Part shown: positions 30,713 through 39,421 of the stretch, in pieces
Layout of the letters: the number at the start of each line of letters is the position of its first letter
Numbering within the stretch: the stretch's first letter is position 1
Source: Nocardioides sp. Root140
Lineage (GTDB): Bacteria > Actinomycetota > Actinomycetes > Propionibacteriales > Nocardioidaceae
Direction: 5' to 3'
NCBI RefSeq assembly: GCF_001426745.1
Contig: NZ_LMFI01000001.1
Coordinates: 1,509,978-1,573,977, forward strand
DNA length: 64,000 nt
The notes under the pieces: generated by a model
Told to the model about the DNA's origin: nothing
What the model saw: the letters and a program-made list of their open reading frames with translations, nothing else
Databases searched by the model: none
Position numbers and translations under genes: made by a program

Positions 30713-31192
30713 ATGGCTGGAACCATGACTGCCTCCGACTTCGTACGCCGCGCACTCACCGTGCTCGCCGTCGCCGCCTGCCTGCTCGTGGTGGGCGGCG
30801 CCGCGGAAGCGAAGTTCACCGGCATCGGCAGCGCCGCCGTCCAGGTCGGTACGGCGAGCATGGTCGCGCCGACTGCTGTGACCGGCAAGTGGGCCTGCCG
30901 TACGTCGATCGTGACCGAGGGCGTCACGTTCACGGTCACCGGTTTCGACGACGCAGGCCCCACCGGTGCGAGCTATCGCTACCAGGTGTTCCGCAACCAG
31001 GGCACCACCGCGGTCCACACCATGACGTCGATGACGCGGTCGGCCACGGTGGCCACGCCGACGATGGGTGTGGACGGGACCGCGACCACGTGGACGCTGA
31101 CCGTGCAGTCGGTGCTCGGCAACTGGACCAGCCCGGTGTGGAGCAAGAAGATCAGCTGCCCCGCGCTCAGCTCGGCGAACGGCAACCTCTGA
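30713..31192 (+). CDS. Small secreted protein, unknown function
   Basis: A 159-residue product: signal segment (ALTVLAVAACLLVVGGAAEA) followed by KFTGIGSAAVQVGTASM, which resembles the start of mature TasA-like/SipW-processed proteins. The remainder is Thr/Val-rich with two or three cysteines and looks like one or two fibronectin-III or Ig-like strands (FTVTGFDDAGPTGASYRYQV). ATG at 30713; a second in-frame ATG at 30725 is possible. Function unknown; linked to the SipW-type locus by promoter similarity. Confidence 0.7.
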   Translation: MAGTMTASDFVRRALTVLAVAACLLVVGGAAEAKFTGIGSAAVQVGTASMVAPTAVTGKWACRTSIVTEGVTFTVTGFDDAGPTGASYRYQVFRNQGTTAVHTMTSMTRSATVATPTMGVDGTATTWTLTVQSVLGNWTSPVWSKKISCPALSSANGNL

Positions 31193-31237
31193 CCACTGGT
31201 CACCTCTGAACCGCATGGCACATCCGGGGGGATGGCA

Positions 31238-31274
31238 AAAGGGTGGAAGGGCTCGATGAGCCCTTCCACCCTTT
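31238..31274. terminator. Strong terminator between convergent genes
   Basis: Perfect 17-base stem AAAGGGTGGAAGGGCTC with a GAT loop and a T-rich 3' arm, between the convergent small-secreted-protein and collagen-like genes; A-rich on one side and T-rich on the other, so bidirectional. Confidence 0.85.
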
Positions 31275-31310
31275 CTGTTTCACGACTCAGGCACGTGGCC
31301 CGAGCAGGAG

Positions 31311-32018
31311 TCAGCCGACCTTGATCGCCGAGACGTCAGCGGTCACGGTGAACGAACCGCTACCGGTGGAGCTCTGGTCGTCGTTGTAGCCGAAGCCGAT
31401 GACCGTCAGCTCGGTGGCCTCGGTGACGGTGATGACGCGCACCGACTGGCAGGTGGCCTCACGGTCGCCGGCCGGGAAGGCCGAGGTGAAGCAGGTGCCG
31501 AAGTCCTGGCCGAAGGCGTCGGCCTCGGAGACCGGACCGCGGACGGCCAGCTGCAGGTGCGTGCCGTCGGTGCGGACCGAGTCGGCAGCGACGGTGTCGA
31601 AGAAGCCGAAGGCGTTGATCATGTAGGTGCCGGCCTCGGGCAGGTTGATCGTCCCGACCTCGGTCTTGCGGGTCTTGAACGAGCCACCGAGGTCAACGAT
31701 CGTGCCGCCACCGGCGAAGGAGTCGGCCAGCGCAGCGCCGTCCTTGCCGTCCTTGCCGTCCTTGCCGTCGGTGCCGTTCTTGGCGCTGGCGTTGATCTTG
31801 GCCTTCAGGTCCGCGTTCAGGTCGGTCGCGGAGATCGTGCCGTTCTGGATCTTGGCCGAGGTCACCGAGCCGGACGCGAGGTCGGCGGAGGTGATCGAGA
31901 AGTTCTTGATGTCGGCGCCGGTGATGGCCTTGGCGGCGACGGCGCCCGTGGTGGTCGCGAAGCCGAGAACGGCGGTGCCGGCGACGACCGCGATGACGCG
32001 GTTCTTGAGAATCGACAT
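31311..32018 (-). CDS. Secreted collagen-like-repeat protein
   Basis: A 235-residue exported protein with a signal peptide ending near TTGAVAAKA. A region (GADIKNFSITSADLASGSVTSAKIQNGTI) repeats the AxLxxxSVxxxKIxxG type seen in actinobacterial surface proteins, followed by a short Gly-x-y run (NGTDGKDGKDGKDGAALADS) and a C-terminal jelly-roll-like beta domain of about 130 residues. Architecture suggests a trimeric surface or spore-coat-like fibre. The start at 32018 is set by GGGGGAG nine bases upstream. Two cysteines (TCFTS, TCQSV) may form a disulfide. Confidence 0.8.
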   Translation of the reverse strand: MSILKNRVIAVVAGTAVLGFATTTGAVAAKAITGADIKNFSITSADLASGSVTSAKIQNGTISATDLNADLKAKINASAKNGTDGKDGKDGKDGAALADSFAGGGTIVDLGGSFKTRKTEVGTINLPEAGTYMINAFGFFDTVAADSVRTDGTHLQLAVRGPVSEADAFGQDFGTCFTSAFPAGDREATCQSVRVITVTEATELTVIGFGYNDDQSSTGSGSFTVTADVSAIKVG

Positions 32019-32176
32019 GGAGTAGTACTCCCCCAAAATTAGGTATGAATGAATGCTGGGGAAGCAGAACACGCAGCGTCGCCGTGGCGCGCCTCGTACT
32101 CGCCAGTTCACGAGATCGACTACGGCAAATGACCCGGATGGCATCCGCGGTTGACCGATCGTCCGATGACAAAACG

Positions 32177-32217
32177 GACATCGCGTCGCCCCGGAGGTCC
32201 CGGGTCGACGCGATGTC
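32177..32217 (-). terminator. Terminator after bactofilin-like gene
   Basis: An 11-12 base stem (ACATCGCGTCG/CGACGCGATGT) with an inner GC hairpin, about 60 bases past the stop in the leftward direction, followed by GTTTTGTC on that strand. Confidence 0.65.
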
Positions 32218-32276
32218 GAGTTCCTTCCAGCGGCCGGTTGCCAGGGGGCCGGAGTCAGAGGATCAAGGCACGGACG

Positions 32277-32810
32277 TCACAGGCCGCGGCACTGGTTCTC
32301 CTTGTTCCCCTCGACCCGGTTGTTGCCGCCGATCGGGCGCGGACTGTTCGACTTGCACTGCAGGTTGCCGTCGACGACGTTGCCGCGCACGGTGAACCGG
32401 CCCCGGTTGGAGAACAGCTGGATGTCGCCGTTGACCCTGGCTCCGGCGACGATGCCGCCGTACGTACCGCTCTTGAGCTGGATGTTGCCGTCGACACGTG
32501 AGCGCACCCCGTCACGCATCCGGACCACCACGCGCTTGGCATTTCCGGCCTGGATGTTGCCGCCGACCTTGACCCCGCTGGCGACCAGGCGGGCGTTGCG
32601 ATAGACCTTCACGTCGCCGTCGACGCGCGTTCCGTTCAGCGCGCAGACCGCACCCCTGGGCACGATCACGTTGCCGTCGACGTACCGCGCCCCGATCGAG
32701 CCGCGACAGACACGGTCGTCGCCGGCCTGGGCCGGGCTTGCGGTGAGCGAGACGAACGAGGCGGACAGGGCGATCGGGAGTACGGCGGCGAGAGTGAGCA
32801 TGCGCTTCAT
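32277..32810 (-). CDS. Secreted bactofilin-like repeat protein
   Basis: A 177-residue protein with a clear signal peptide (MKRMLTLAAVLPIALSASFV...SPAQA). The mature part is a set of short repeats of the form VDGNVIV, VDGDVKV, VGGNIQAG, VDGNIQL and VNGDIQL, each one turn of a beta helix as in bactofilins/polymer-forming proteins, but exported. Four cysteines. Function unknown; a surface-polymer role is inferred from the repeats and from the neighbouring surface proteins. AAAGG ribosome site seven bases upstream. Confidence 0.75.
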   Translation of the reverse strand: MKRMLTLAAVLPIALSASFVSLTASPAQAGDDRVCRGSIGARYVDGNVIVPRGAVCALNGTRVDGDVKVYRNARLVASGVKVGGNIQAGNAKRVVVRMRDGVRSRVDGNIQLKSGTYGGIVAGARVNGDIQLFSNRGRFTVRGNVVDGNLQCKSNSPRPIGGNNRVEGNKENQCRGL

Positions 32811-32907
32811 GACAGAACCTTTCGTCGAGGAGTTGCCTTGATCCTCGACAGCCACCGTGAAGCAGTCATGAGACGGACCTGAGAGCCCTCTTACCCGCGC
32901 CGTCAGG

Positions 32908-34305
32908 TCACGCCTTCGCGAGAAAGGCCAGCAGGTCCTGCCGGGTGAGCACGCCGACCGGCTTGCCGTCCTCCTGCACCAGCAGCGCGTCGGCGTGCTC
33001 GAGCAGCGCCACCGAGTCCCGGGCCGCCTCGGTCGAGCCGATCGTCGGCAGGGCCGGCGACATGTGCTGCTCGACGGTGTCGGTGAGCTTGGCGTCGCCG
33101 GCGAAGAGCGCGTCGAGCAGGGTGCGCTCGGAGACCGACCCGGCCACCTCGGCGGCCACGATCGGCGGCTCCGCACGCACCACGGGCATCTGCGAGACGC
33201 CGTACTCCTGGAGGATGTGCACGGCCTCGGCGATGGTCTCGTTGGGGTGGGTGTGCACCAGGTCGGGCAGCTGGCCCGACTTGCCGCGCAGCACCTCGCC
33301 GACGGTACGGCGGTCGGCGTCCTCGGAGCCCGACGCGAAGCCGTACTGGCCGAGCCACTCGTCGTTGAAGACCTTCGTCAGGTAGCCGCGACCGGAGTCC
33401 GGGAGGAGGACGACGATCACCGCGTCGGTGCGCCCTTCGGCGGCCAGCTCGGCGGCGAGCTGCTTGGCGGCGAAGGCGGCCATCCCCGATGAGCCGCCGA
33501 CCAGCAGCGCCTCCTCGCGGGCCAGGCGCCGGGTGAAGGCGAAGGAGTCGGCGTCGGAGACCTCGATGATGCGGTCGGCGATGTCGCGGTCGTAGGTCTC
33601 GGGCCAGAAGTCCTCACCCACGCCCTCGACCAGGTAGGGGCGGCCGGTGCCGCCGGAGTAGACCGAGCCGGCCGGGTCGGCGCCGACTATCTGCACCTCC
33701 GAGTTCTGTTCCTTCAGGTAGCGGCCGATGCCGCTGATCGTGCCGCCGGTGCCGACGCCCGCGACGAAGTGGGTGATCCTGCCCTCGGTCTGCTTCCAGA
33801 TCTCGGGGCCGGTGGTCTCGTAGTGGGAGCGCGGGTTGTGCGGGTTGGAGTACTGGTCGGGCTTCCACGCCCCCGGCTGCGAGGCCAGCCTGTCGGAGAC
33901 GTTGTAGTAGGAGTCGGGGTGCTCCGGTGCGACCGCGGTCGGGCAGACCACCACCTCGGCGCCGTACGCCTTGAGCACGTTGCGCTTGTCCTCACTGACC
34001 TTGTCGGGGCAGACGAAGATGCACTTGTAGCCCTTCGCCTGCGCCACCATCGCCAGCCCGACGCCGGTGTTGCCCGACGTCGGCTCGACGATCGTGCCGC
34101 CGGGCTTCAGCTCGCCGGAGGCCTCGGCCGCCTCGATCATGCGCGTCGCGATGCGGTCCTTCACCGACCCGCCGGGGTTGAGGTATTCGACCTTTGCCAG
34201 CAGGAGAGGTCCTTCGTCGGTCGACGGGTCCAGGTCCAGCGAGCGGGAAAGCCTCAGCAGCGGGGTGTTGCCGATGAGGTCAAGGAGTGAGTTCACGTAG
34301 TCCAC
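32908..34305 (-). CDS. cbs: Cystathionine beta-synthase with C-terminal CBS pair
   Basis: PLP enzyme of transsulfuration that condenses serine and homocysteine to cystathionine. The catalytic domain holds NPGGSVKDRIATRM with the PLP lysine Lys49, EPTSGNTGVGLAMVA, and GVGTGGTISGIGRYLKE. After residue 335 come two CBS repeats (LPDLVHTHPNETIAEAV... and HMSPALPTIGSTEAARD...), a candidate regulatory domain. The length of 465 and domain order match actinobacterial Cbs. A cysteine synthase activity cannot be excluded from sequence alone. Confidence 0.93.
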   Translation of the reverse strand: MDYVNSLLDLIGNTPLLRLSRSLDLDPSTDEGPLLLAKVEYLNPGGSVKDRIATRMIEAAEASGELKPGGTIVEPTSGNTGVGLAMVAQAKGYKCIFVCPDKVSEDKRNVLKAYGAEVVVCPTAVAPEHPDSYYNVSDRLASQPGAWKPDQYSNPHNPRSHYETTGPEIWKQTEGRITHFVAGVGTGGTISGIGRYLKEQNSEVQIVGADPAGSVYSGGTGRPYLVEGVGEDFWPETYDRDIADRIIEVSDADSFAFTRRLAREEALLVGGSSGMAAFAAKQLAAELAAEGRTDAVIVVLLPDSGRGYLTKVFNDEWLGQYGFASGSEDADRRTVGEVLRGKSGQLPDLVHTHPNETIAEAVHILQEYGVSQMPVVRAEPPIVAAEVAGSVSERTLLDALFAGDAKLTDTVEQHMSPALPTIGSTEAARDSVALLEHADALLVQEDGKPVGVLTRQDLLAFLAKA

Positions 34306-34378
34306 TCGCTCAGGCTAGCGCCGGTCGCTCTGCCACGGCGACCGCCGCCGGTTGAGGAGGCCCAACTAGACTCTCGCC

Positions 34379-35398
34379 GTGGGGAAGACAGCGGCAGCCA
34401 AGAAGCTCGCCTCTGCTGCGATGTACGGCGGCGGGGGCCTTTCTGCGTTGGGGGCCGGCCTGTACGGCGTCCTGCGCGCCGAGGCGAAGCTCGCCAGGAA
34501 GGCGATCGGCGACGCCCAGGGCGTTCCGCCGAACGCGACCGGCTGGTACGGCCGCGGCCGGCCCGGTCCCGCCCTCAAGGTGGCGCTGATCGGCGACTCC
34601 AGTGCCGCCGGGTACGGCGTCGGGCAGGTCGTCGAGACCCCGGGCGCCAACCTGGCCAGCAGCCTGGCCGCCCGCGCGGACCGCCGCGTCTACCTGCGCT
34701 CGTTCGCCGTCGTCGGCGCCCAGTCCAAGGACCTCGCCGCGCAGGTCGAGCAGGCGCTGCCGATCGAGCCCGATGTCGCGGTGATCCTGATCGGCGCCAA
34801 CGACGTCACCCACACCGTGCGCCCGTCGCAGTCGGTGGCCTTCCTCTCCGAGGCGGTACGCCGACTGCTCGGCGCCGGCGTGGCAGTGGTGGTCGGCACG
34901 TGTCCCGACCTGGGCACCATCAAGCCGATCAACCCGCCGCTCAAGCAGGTGGCCCGCAACTGGTCACGCCGTCTGGCCGCGGCCCAGTCGATCGCGGTCG
35001 TCGAGGCCGGCGGCCGCACCGTCTCGCTCGGCTCGATCCTCGGTCCGGAGTTCGCGGCCGCACCCGCCCTGCTCTTCGGGCCCGACCAGTTCCACCCCTC
35101 CGCCGAGGGCTACGCCTCGCTCGCCGCCGTACTCTTGCCGTCGGTGATGGCCGCACTCGACCTGATCCACGAGTCGGAGGCCTCCCCCGAGGCGTTGCGC
35201 GGCGAGGGCGTCCTGCCGATCGCCCGTGCCGCGGTCGAGGCAGCCCGCACGCCGGGCACCGAGCTCGACGGCACCGAGGTGGCCGGCTCGCGGCGCGGCG
35301 TACGCGGTCTCTGGGTCGAGCTGCGGCACCGTCGCCGTCACCCGACCACGACCACCGAAGAACCGCATGAGGCCGAGGCGGCGCACGCCGAGAAGTAG
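34379..35398 (+). CDS. SGNH/GDSL hydrolase
   Basis: A 339-residue esterase/lipase-type enzyme. Catalytic elements: VALIGDSSAAGYG with nucleophile Ser74, the oxyanion residues in GAND (141-142), and DQFHPS with the catalytic Asp/His near residue 238. An N-terminal hydrophobic stretch may anchor or export it. The C-terminal 70 residues are charged and low-complexity. Substrate unknown. Divergent from cbs, converging with the lipoprotein gene nine bases away. Confidence 0.9.
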   Translation: MGKTAAAKKLASAAMYGGGGLSALGAGLYGVLRAEAKLARKAIGDAQGVPPNATGWYGRGRPGPALKVALIGDSSAAGYGVGQVVETPGANLASSLAARADRRVYLRSFAVVGAQSKDLAAQVEQALPIEPDVAVILIGANDVTHTVRPSQSVAFLSEAVRRLLGAGVAVVVGTCPDLGTIKPINPPLKQVARNWSRRLAAAQSIAVVEAGGRTVSLGSILGPEFAAAPALLFGPDQFHPSAEGYASLAAVLLPSVMAALDLIHESEASPEALRGEGVLPIARAAVEAARTPGTELDGTEVAGSRRGVRGLWVELRHRRRHPTTTTEEPHEAEAAHAEK

Positions 35399-35407
35399 GC
35401 CCGGCGC

Positions 35408-35845
35408 CTACTCGGTCGGGTTCTCGCAGTGGAAGACGTCGCGCGAACCGCCGGCGTGGTACTCGTACTCACGACCACCGGCCGACAGCACGACGCGCTG
35501 CCCGTCGACGAGCGCCTGGGTGTACATCGAGCCCGGCTTCGCGCAGCCGATGCTGCCGTCGCGCCAGGTGACCTGCTCGACCCGGACGACGTCCACCTCG
35601 CTCGCGTCGAGGCCCAGCATTCCGGCCAGGTCCGCGACCGCGTCCTGCGCGACCTGCGGCAGTGCGGGCCCGGACGACGACGCCGATCCGGACGTGGACT
35701 GTGACGCCGAGTCCGAGGGATCTGTCGAGCTCATGGTGTCCTCCGCGGTGGTGTCGTCGGGCTCGGATGATTCGGTGCCACACCCGCCGAGGGCCAGCGT
35801 GACAGACACGGCAAGCACTGCCCCGGCGTACTGCCAGATCCTCAT
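35408..35845 (-). CDS. Small lipoprotein
   Basis: A 145-residue protein whose signal peptide ends in the lipobox-like LGGC. A Ser/Asp/Thr-rich spacer of about 40 residues follows, then a compact domain with the pattern WRDGSIGCAKPGSMYTQAL...YHAGGSRDVFHCENP, which recurs in uncharacterised bacterial lipoproteins; two cysteines probably pair. GGAGGACACG precedes the ATG. Faces the convergent GDSL gene; upstream is the ABC cassette. Confidence 0.85.
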   Translation of the reverse strand: MRIWQYAGAVLAVSVTLALGGCGTESSEPDDTTAEDTMSSTDPSDSASQSTSGSASSSGPALPQVAQDAVADLAGMLGLDASEVDVVRVEQVTWRDGSIGCAKPGSMYTQALVDGQRVVLSAGGREYEYHAGGSRDVFHCENPTE

Positions 35846-35976
35846 CGTGTCCTCCAGGTGTCGGTGAGCCAAGGGTAGGGCCGATGGGGTGAGGACCGAA
35901 GAGTAGGGATTTCCCTACCCCGGTTGGCGGTTTGCGACCATCGATCCGGAGCCACCGCGCAAATAGCGTCAGAGGC

Positions 35977-36765
35977 ATGAACTCACAGACCCACGAAACC
36001 CGGTCAGCCCTCGACACCCAACCCGCCCTCACCGTCCACGACCTCACCCGCTCGTACGGCGACGCAGCCAACCCGGTCCGCGCCCTCAACGGGATCGACC
36101 TCACCATCCCGACCGGCAGCTTCATCGCCGTCATGGGCCCCTCCGGCTCCGGGAAGTCCACGTTCCTCAACTGCGCCGCCGGCCTCGAACGCCCCGACGG
36201 CGGCCGGGTGCTGATCGGCATGGACGACGTCACCGACTGGTCGGAGTCGCAGCGCACCAAGCTGCGCCGCGACCGCATCGGCATCGTCTTCCAGGACTTC
36301 CACCTGATGCCCTACCTGACCGCCGAGCAGAACGTCGGGCTCCCCCGGCGCCTGGCCGGCGGCCGGGTCGACAAGCAGCTCGTGCGTGACCTGCTCGGTC
36401 GCGTCGGGCTCGCCGAACGCCGCGGCCACCTCCCCGGCCAGCTCTCCGGCGGCCAGCAGCAGCGCGTGGCGATCGCCCGCGCCCTGGTCAGCCGGCCCGC
36501 CGTCCTGCTCGCCGACGAACCGACCGGCGCGCTCGACTCGTCGAGTGCCCGCGAGATCCTCGAGCTGATGCGGGACAGCGTGAACGAGCTGGGCCAGACG
36601 GTCGTCATCGTCACCCACGACCCCGTCGCCGCGTCGTACGCCGACTCCGTGGTGTTCCTCGTCGACGGCCGGGTGGCCGGCCGGATGGACCGACCCGACG
36701 CCGACGCGGTGGCCAGCCAGATGGCCCACCTCGACGACCTGGTGATGGCGGGAGCGGCGTCATGA
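35977..36765 (+). CDS. ABC transporter ATP-binding protein (MacB/LolD-type)
   Basis: A 262-residue ATPase with Walker A GPSGSGKS, Q-loop VFQDFHLMP, signature LSGGQQQR, Walker B VLLADEPTGALD and switch THD. This sequence type pairs with FtsX-like permeases in lipid, lipoprotein or antimicrobial-peptide handling. AGAGG sits just upstream of the ATG. The permease overlaps by four bases and a kinase/regulator pair follows, so it is the first gene of a four-gene cassette. Confidence 0.95.
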   Translation: MNSQTHETRSALDTQPALTVHDLTRSYGDAANPVRALNGIDLTIPTGSFIAVMGPSGSGKSTFLNCAAGLERPDGGRVLIGMDDVTDWSESQRTKLRRDRIGIVFQDFHLMPYLTAEQNVGLPRRLAGGRVDKQLVRDLLGRVGLAERRGHLPGQLSGGQQQRVAIARALVSRPAVLLADEPTGALDSSSAREILELMRDSVNELGQTVVIVTHDPVAASYADSVVFLVDGRVAGRMDRPDADAVASQMAHLDDLVMAGAAS

Positions 36766-38114
36766 TCGGCCTGGCGATGCGCTCGCTCAGCGCCCGGCGT
36801 ACGGCGTTCGCCGCCACGTTCGCGTCGATCTTCTTCGGCACCGTGCTGATCGGATCGTTCGCGACCCTGCTCGAGACCTCGTTCACCGACATGGCCAAGG
36901 TCGACCAGGACACGCTCTTCATCATGGGCGCCGTGGTCGGCAGCTGGGGCACGATCATCGTGCTCTTCTCCCTCGCCTCGACGCTCGGCATCGCGGTCCG
37001 CCAACGCGACGTCGAGATCGCCCTGCTCCGCACCATCGGCGCCTCGCCCCGCCAGGCCCGGCGGATGATCCGCATCGAGACCTTCGTGGTCGCCCTGGTC
37101 GCCTCGGCACTCGGTGCCGGTGCCGCCTGGCTCGGCGGTCGCGCGCTCTTCACGATGATCCGTGAGGGCGGCATGGTCGCCGACACCGTCGACTACGCCG
37201 GCGGCCCGGCCTCCCTGGGCATCACGATGCTCGCCGTGCTCGCCACCAGCCTGGTCTCGGCGACGATCGCCGGACGCAAGGCGACCAGCGGTGCCGCCAC
37301 GATCGCACTGACCGACGGCAACGCCGGCACGCAGAAGATGCGTTGGTGGCGCGTGCTCGTCGCCGTGCTCCTGATCGGCTACGGCGTCACCATGGCGGTC
37401 ATCACGATCACCGTCACCGCCCACTCCGACGACCCGTACGACGCGATGGCCACCTCGGGCTCCAGCTCGATCCTGGTCGCGGCCGGTCTCGCCTGCATCG
37501 CCCCCCTGCTCCTGCGCTGGGCGGCCACCATGATCCGTCCGCTCGTGGGTCGCGCGGGAAGCACCGGCCACCTCGCGGCGTACAACACCTCGCGCCGGGC
37601 ACCGCTGCTGGCCGGAGTGCTCGCCCCGGTGATCGTCTTCACCTCCGCCAGCATCGGCACCCTGATGGCGGTCGGCATCGACGGCCGCACCCTGGCCGAG
37701 TCGAACCCCGACTCCGACACGATCACCATGCTCAACAACGTCGTGGTCGGCATGATCTCGCTGTTCGCCGCGATCATGGTGGTCAACGCGTTCGCGGCCG
37801 TCGTCTCGCACCGCCGCGGTGAGCTGGCCCGGCTGCGCCTGCTGGGCGCCACTCCCGAGCAGGTGCGTGGATCCGTGGTCGCGGAGGCCGCCATCGTCGC
37901 GGTGGTCGGCGTCGTCCTCGGGGCCGTCGCCGCGCTCGCCACGGTCGTGCCGTTCGCGATCGCCCGTGACGAGGGCATCGTCCCCGACGGACAGCTGTGG
38001 TTGCCGCCGGTGCTGGCCGTCGTCGCCGTCGCCATCACGCTGGGCTCCGCCGCGGTCGCCGTACGCCGCACCACGGCACGCCAGGCCCTGGCCGTCGCGG
38101 GTGCAGGTCAATGA
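36762..38114 (+). CDS. FtsX-like ABC permease
   Basis: A 450-residue permease with about eight membrane segments in two FtsX-type halves (each ending with a conserved ALLRTIGASPRQARRMI or LLGATPEQVRGSV cytoplasmic loop). Mechanotransmission-type ABC permeases of this class move or sense antimicrobials or lipids, often with a linked two-component system. Overlaps the ATPase and the kinase genes by four bases each (ATGA). Confidence 0.93.
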   Translation: MIGLAMRSLSARRTAFAATFASIFFGTVLIGSFATLLETSFTDMAKVDQDTLFIMGAVVGSWGTIIVLFSLASTLGIAVRQRDVEIALLRTIGASPRQARRMIRIETFVVALVASALGAGAAWLGGRALFTMIREGGMVADTVDYAGGPASLGITMLAVLATSLVSATIAGRKATSGAATIALTDGNAGTQKMRWWRVLVAVLLIGYGVTMAVITITVTAHSDDPYDAMATSGSSSILVAAGLACIAPLLLRWAATMIRPLVGRAGSTGHLAAYNTSRRAPLLAGVLAPVIVFTSASIGTLMAVGIDGRTLAESNPDSDTITMLNNVVVGMISLFAAIMVVNAFAAVVSHRRGELARLRLLGATPEQVRGSVVAEAAIVAVVGVVLGAVAALATVVPFAIARDEGIVPDGQLWLPPVLAVVAVAITLGSAAVAVRRTTARQALAVAGAGQ

Positions 38115-39421
38115 AGGCCGACGCAGTGACAGACTCAATCACCATGTCCCTGCCCTTGCCGCGGATCGAGTCGATCCTCCCGAAGCCGGTGAACCGCGAA
38201 GCGTTCATCGAGCGGCTCCGCCTGACCACCGTCGCGCTCGGCCAGGCCCTGCTGATGGTGCCGGCGCTGGTGCTCGGCATCCTCACCCTGCTGGCCTGGC
38301 CGCTGCTGCTGGTGCTGGTCGGCTTCGGGCTGGCCCACATCGCGGTGCCGGCCACGGCCCAGCTGACCCGGCTGCACCGCTGGGTCTCCGGTCAACTGCT
38401 GGGCGAGACGATCAGCAGCGGGTACGCCGACACCACCGGCACGAACCCGCTGACCCGGGCGTTCATCTGGCTGCGTGACCCGGCGCGGTGGCGTGACTTC
38501 GCGTTCCTCTGGTTCTCCGTCACCGGTGGCTTCGTGCTGTCGGTGGTGGTGGTCGGCCTGCTGGTCTCGCCGATCACCTACCTCTTCGGGCTGGTGCTCG
38601 ACACGAGCGTGGCGTGGGCGCTGCTCCTGCTCCTCTCGGGTCCGATGCTGGTGGTGTGGTGGCTGGTCACGCCGGCCCTGGTGCGGGCCCGGGCGCTGGC
38701 CGAGCGCGGCATCCTCGGCCACTCCCGCGTCGAGCAGCTCGAGCGCCGGGTCGAGGAGGTCGCGGTCTCCCGCTCCGAGGCACTCGACCACTCCGCCGCG
38801 GAGGTACGCCGCATCGAGCGCGACCTGCACGACGGCGCCCAGGCCCGCATCGCCGCGGTCGGGATGAACGTCGGGCTGGCCGAGAAGCTGCTGGCCACCG
38901 ACCCGGACGCGGCCGCGGAGCTGCTCAAGGAGGCGCGTGAGACCACGGTCTCCGCCCTCGAGGACCTCCGCTCCGTGGTGCGCGGCATCCACCCGCCGGT
39001 GCTGGCCGACCGCGGACTGGCCGGTGCGGTCGAGGCGATCGCGATGGCGATCCCGCTGCCGGTGACGCTGGCTCTCGACATCGACGGCGAGCTCCCTCCG
39101 CCGGTCGAGTCGGCCGCCTACTTCGCGGTGACGGAGTGCCTGACCAACATCGTCAAGCACGCAGACGCCAGCAGGGCCTGGGTGACCGGCTCCTACGACG
39201 GCGCACTGCTGCGACTGGTCGTCGGCGACGACGGACGCGGCGGCGCCGACCCGGCCGGCTCCGGGCTGGCCGGTGTGTCGCGGCGACTCCTGGCCTTCGA
39301 CGGCACAATGGACCTGACCAGCCCTCTCGGGGGACCCACAGTCGTGACCATGGAGCTGCCGTGCCCGACCGCCCACGGATCGTCCTCGCCGAGGACCAGG
39401 CCCTCCTCAGGGCCGGCCTGA
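38111..39421 (+). CDS. Two-component sensor histidine kinase (HisKA_3)
   Basis: A 436-residue kinase with four or so membrane segments and little extracellular sequence, then RRIERDLHDGAQARI with phospho-acceptor His240 and an HATPase domain (ECLTNIVKHADAS, VGDDGRGGADPAGSGLAG). The intramembrane-sensing layout and ABC linkage suggest it reads the transporter state. Its last 61 bases overlap the start of the response regulator, a longer overlap than usual. Confidence 0.93.
   Translation: MKADAVTDSITMSLPLPRIESILPKPVNREAFIERLRLTTVALGQALLMVPALVLGILTLLAWPLLLVLVGFGLAHIAVPATAQLTRLHRWVSGQLLGETISSGYADTTGTNPLTRAFIWLRDPARWRDFAFLWFSVTGGFVLSVVVVGLLVSPITYLFGLVLDTSVAWALLLLLSGPMLVVWWLVTPALVRARALAERGILGHSRVEQLERRVEEVAVSRSEALDHSAAEVRRIERDLHDGAQARIAAVGMNVGLAEKLLATDPDAAAELLKEARETTVSALEDLRSVVRGIHPPVLADRGLAGAVEAIAMAIPLPVTLALDIDGELPPPVESAAYFAVTECLTNIVKHADASRAWVTGSYDGALLRLVVGDDGRGGADPAGSGLAGVSRRLLAFDGTMDLTSPLGGPTVVTMELPCPTAHGSSSPRTRPSSGPA

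Noticed and set aside
29837..31216. A 459-codon version of the OmpR-type regulator
   Set aside because: The upstream 200 codons cover the divergent secreted-protein gene; the receiver domain begins exactly at the ATG at 30613.
32153..33176. Longer frame extending the bactofilin-like gene upstream to 33176
   Set aside because: The upstream part overlaps cbs in another frame; a signal peptide and AAAGG ribosome site define the start at 32810.
36312..38138. A 608-codon minus-strand frame
   Set aside because: Shadow of the ABC ATPase and permease genes; the product is a low-complexity His/Arg/Gly/Glu string.
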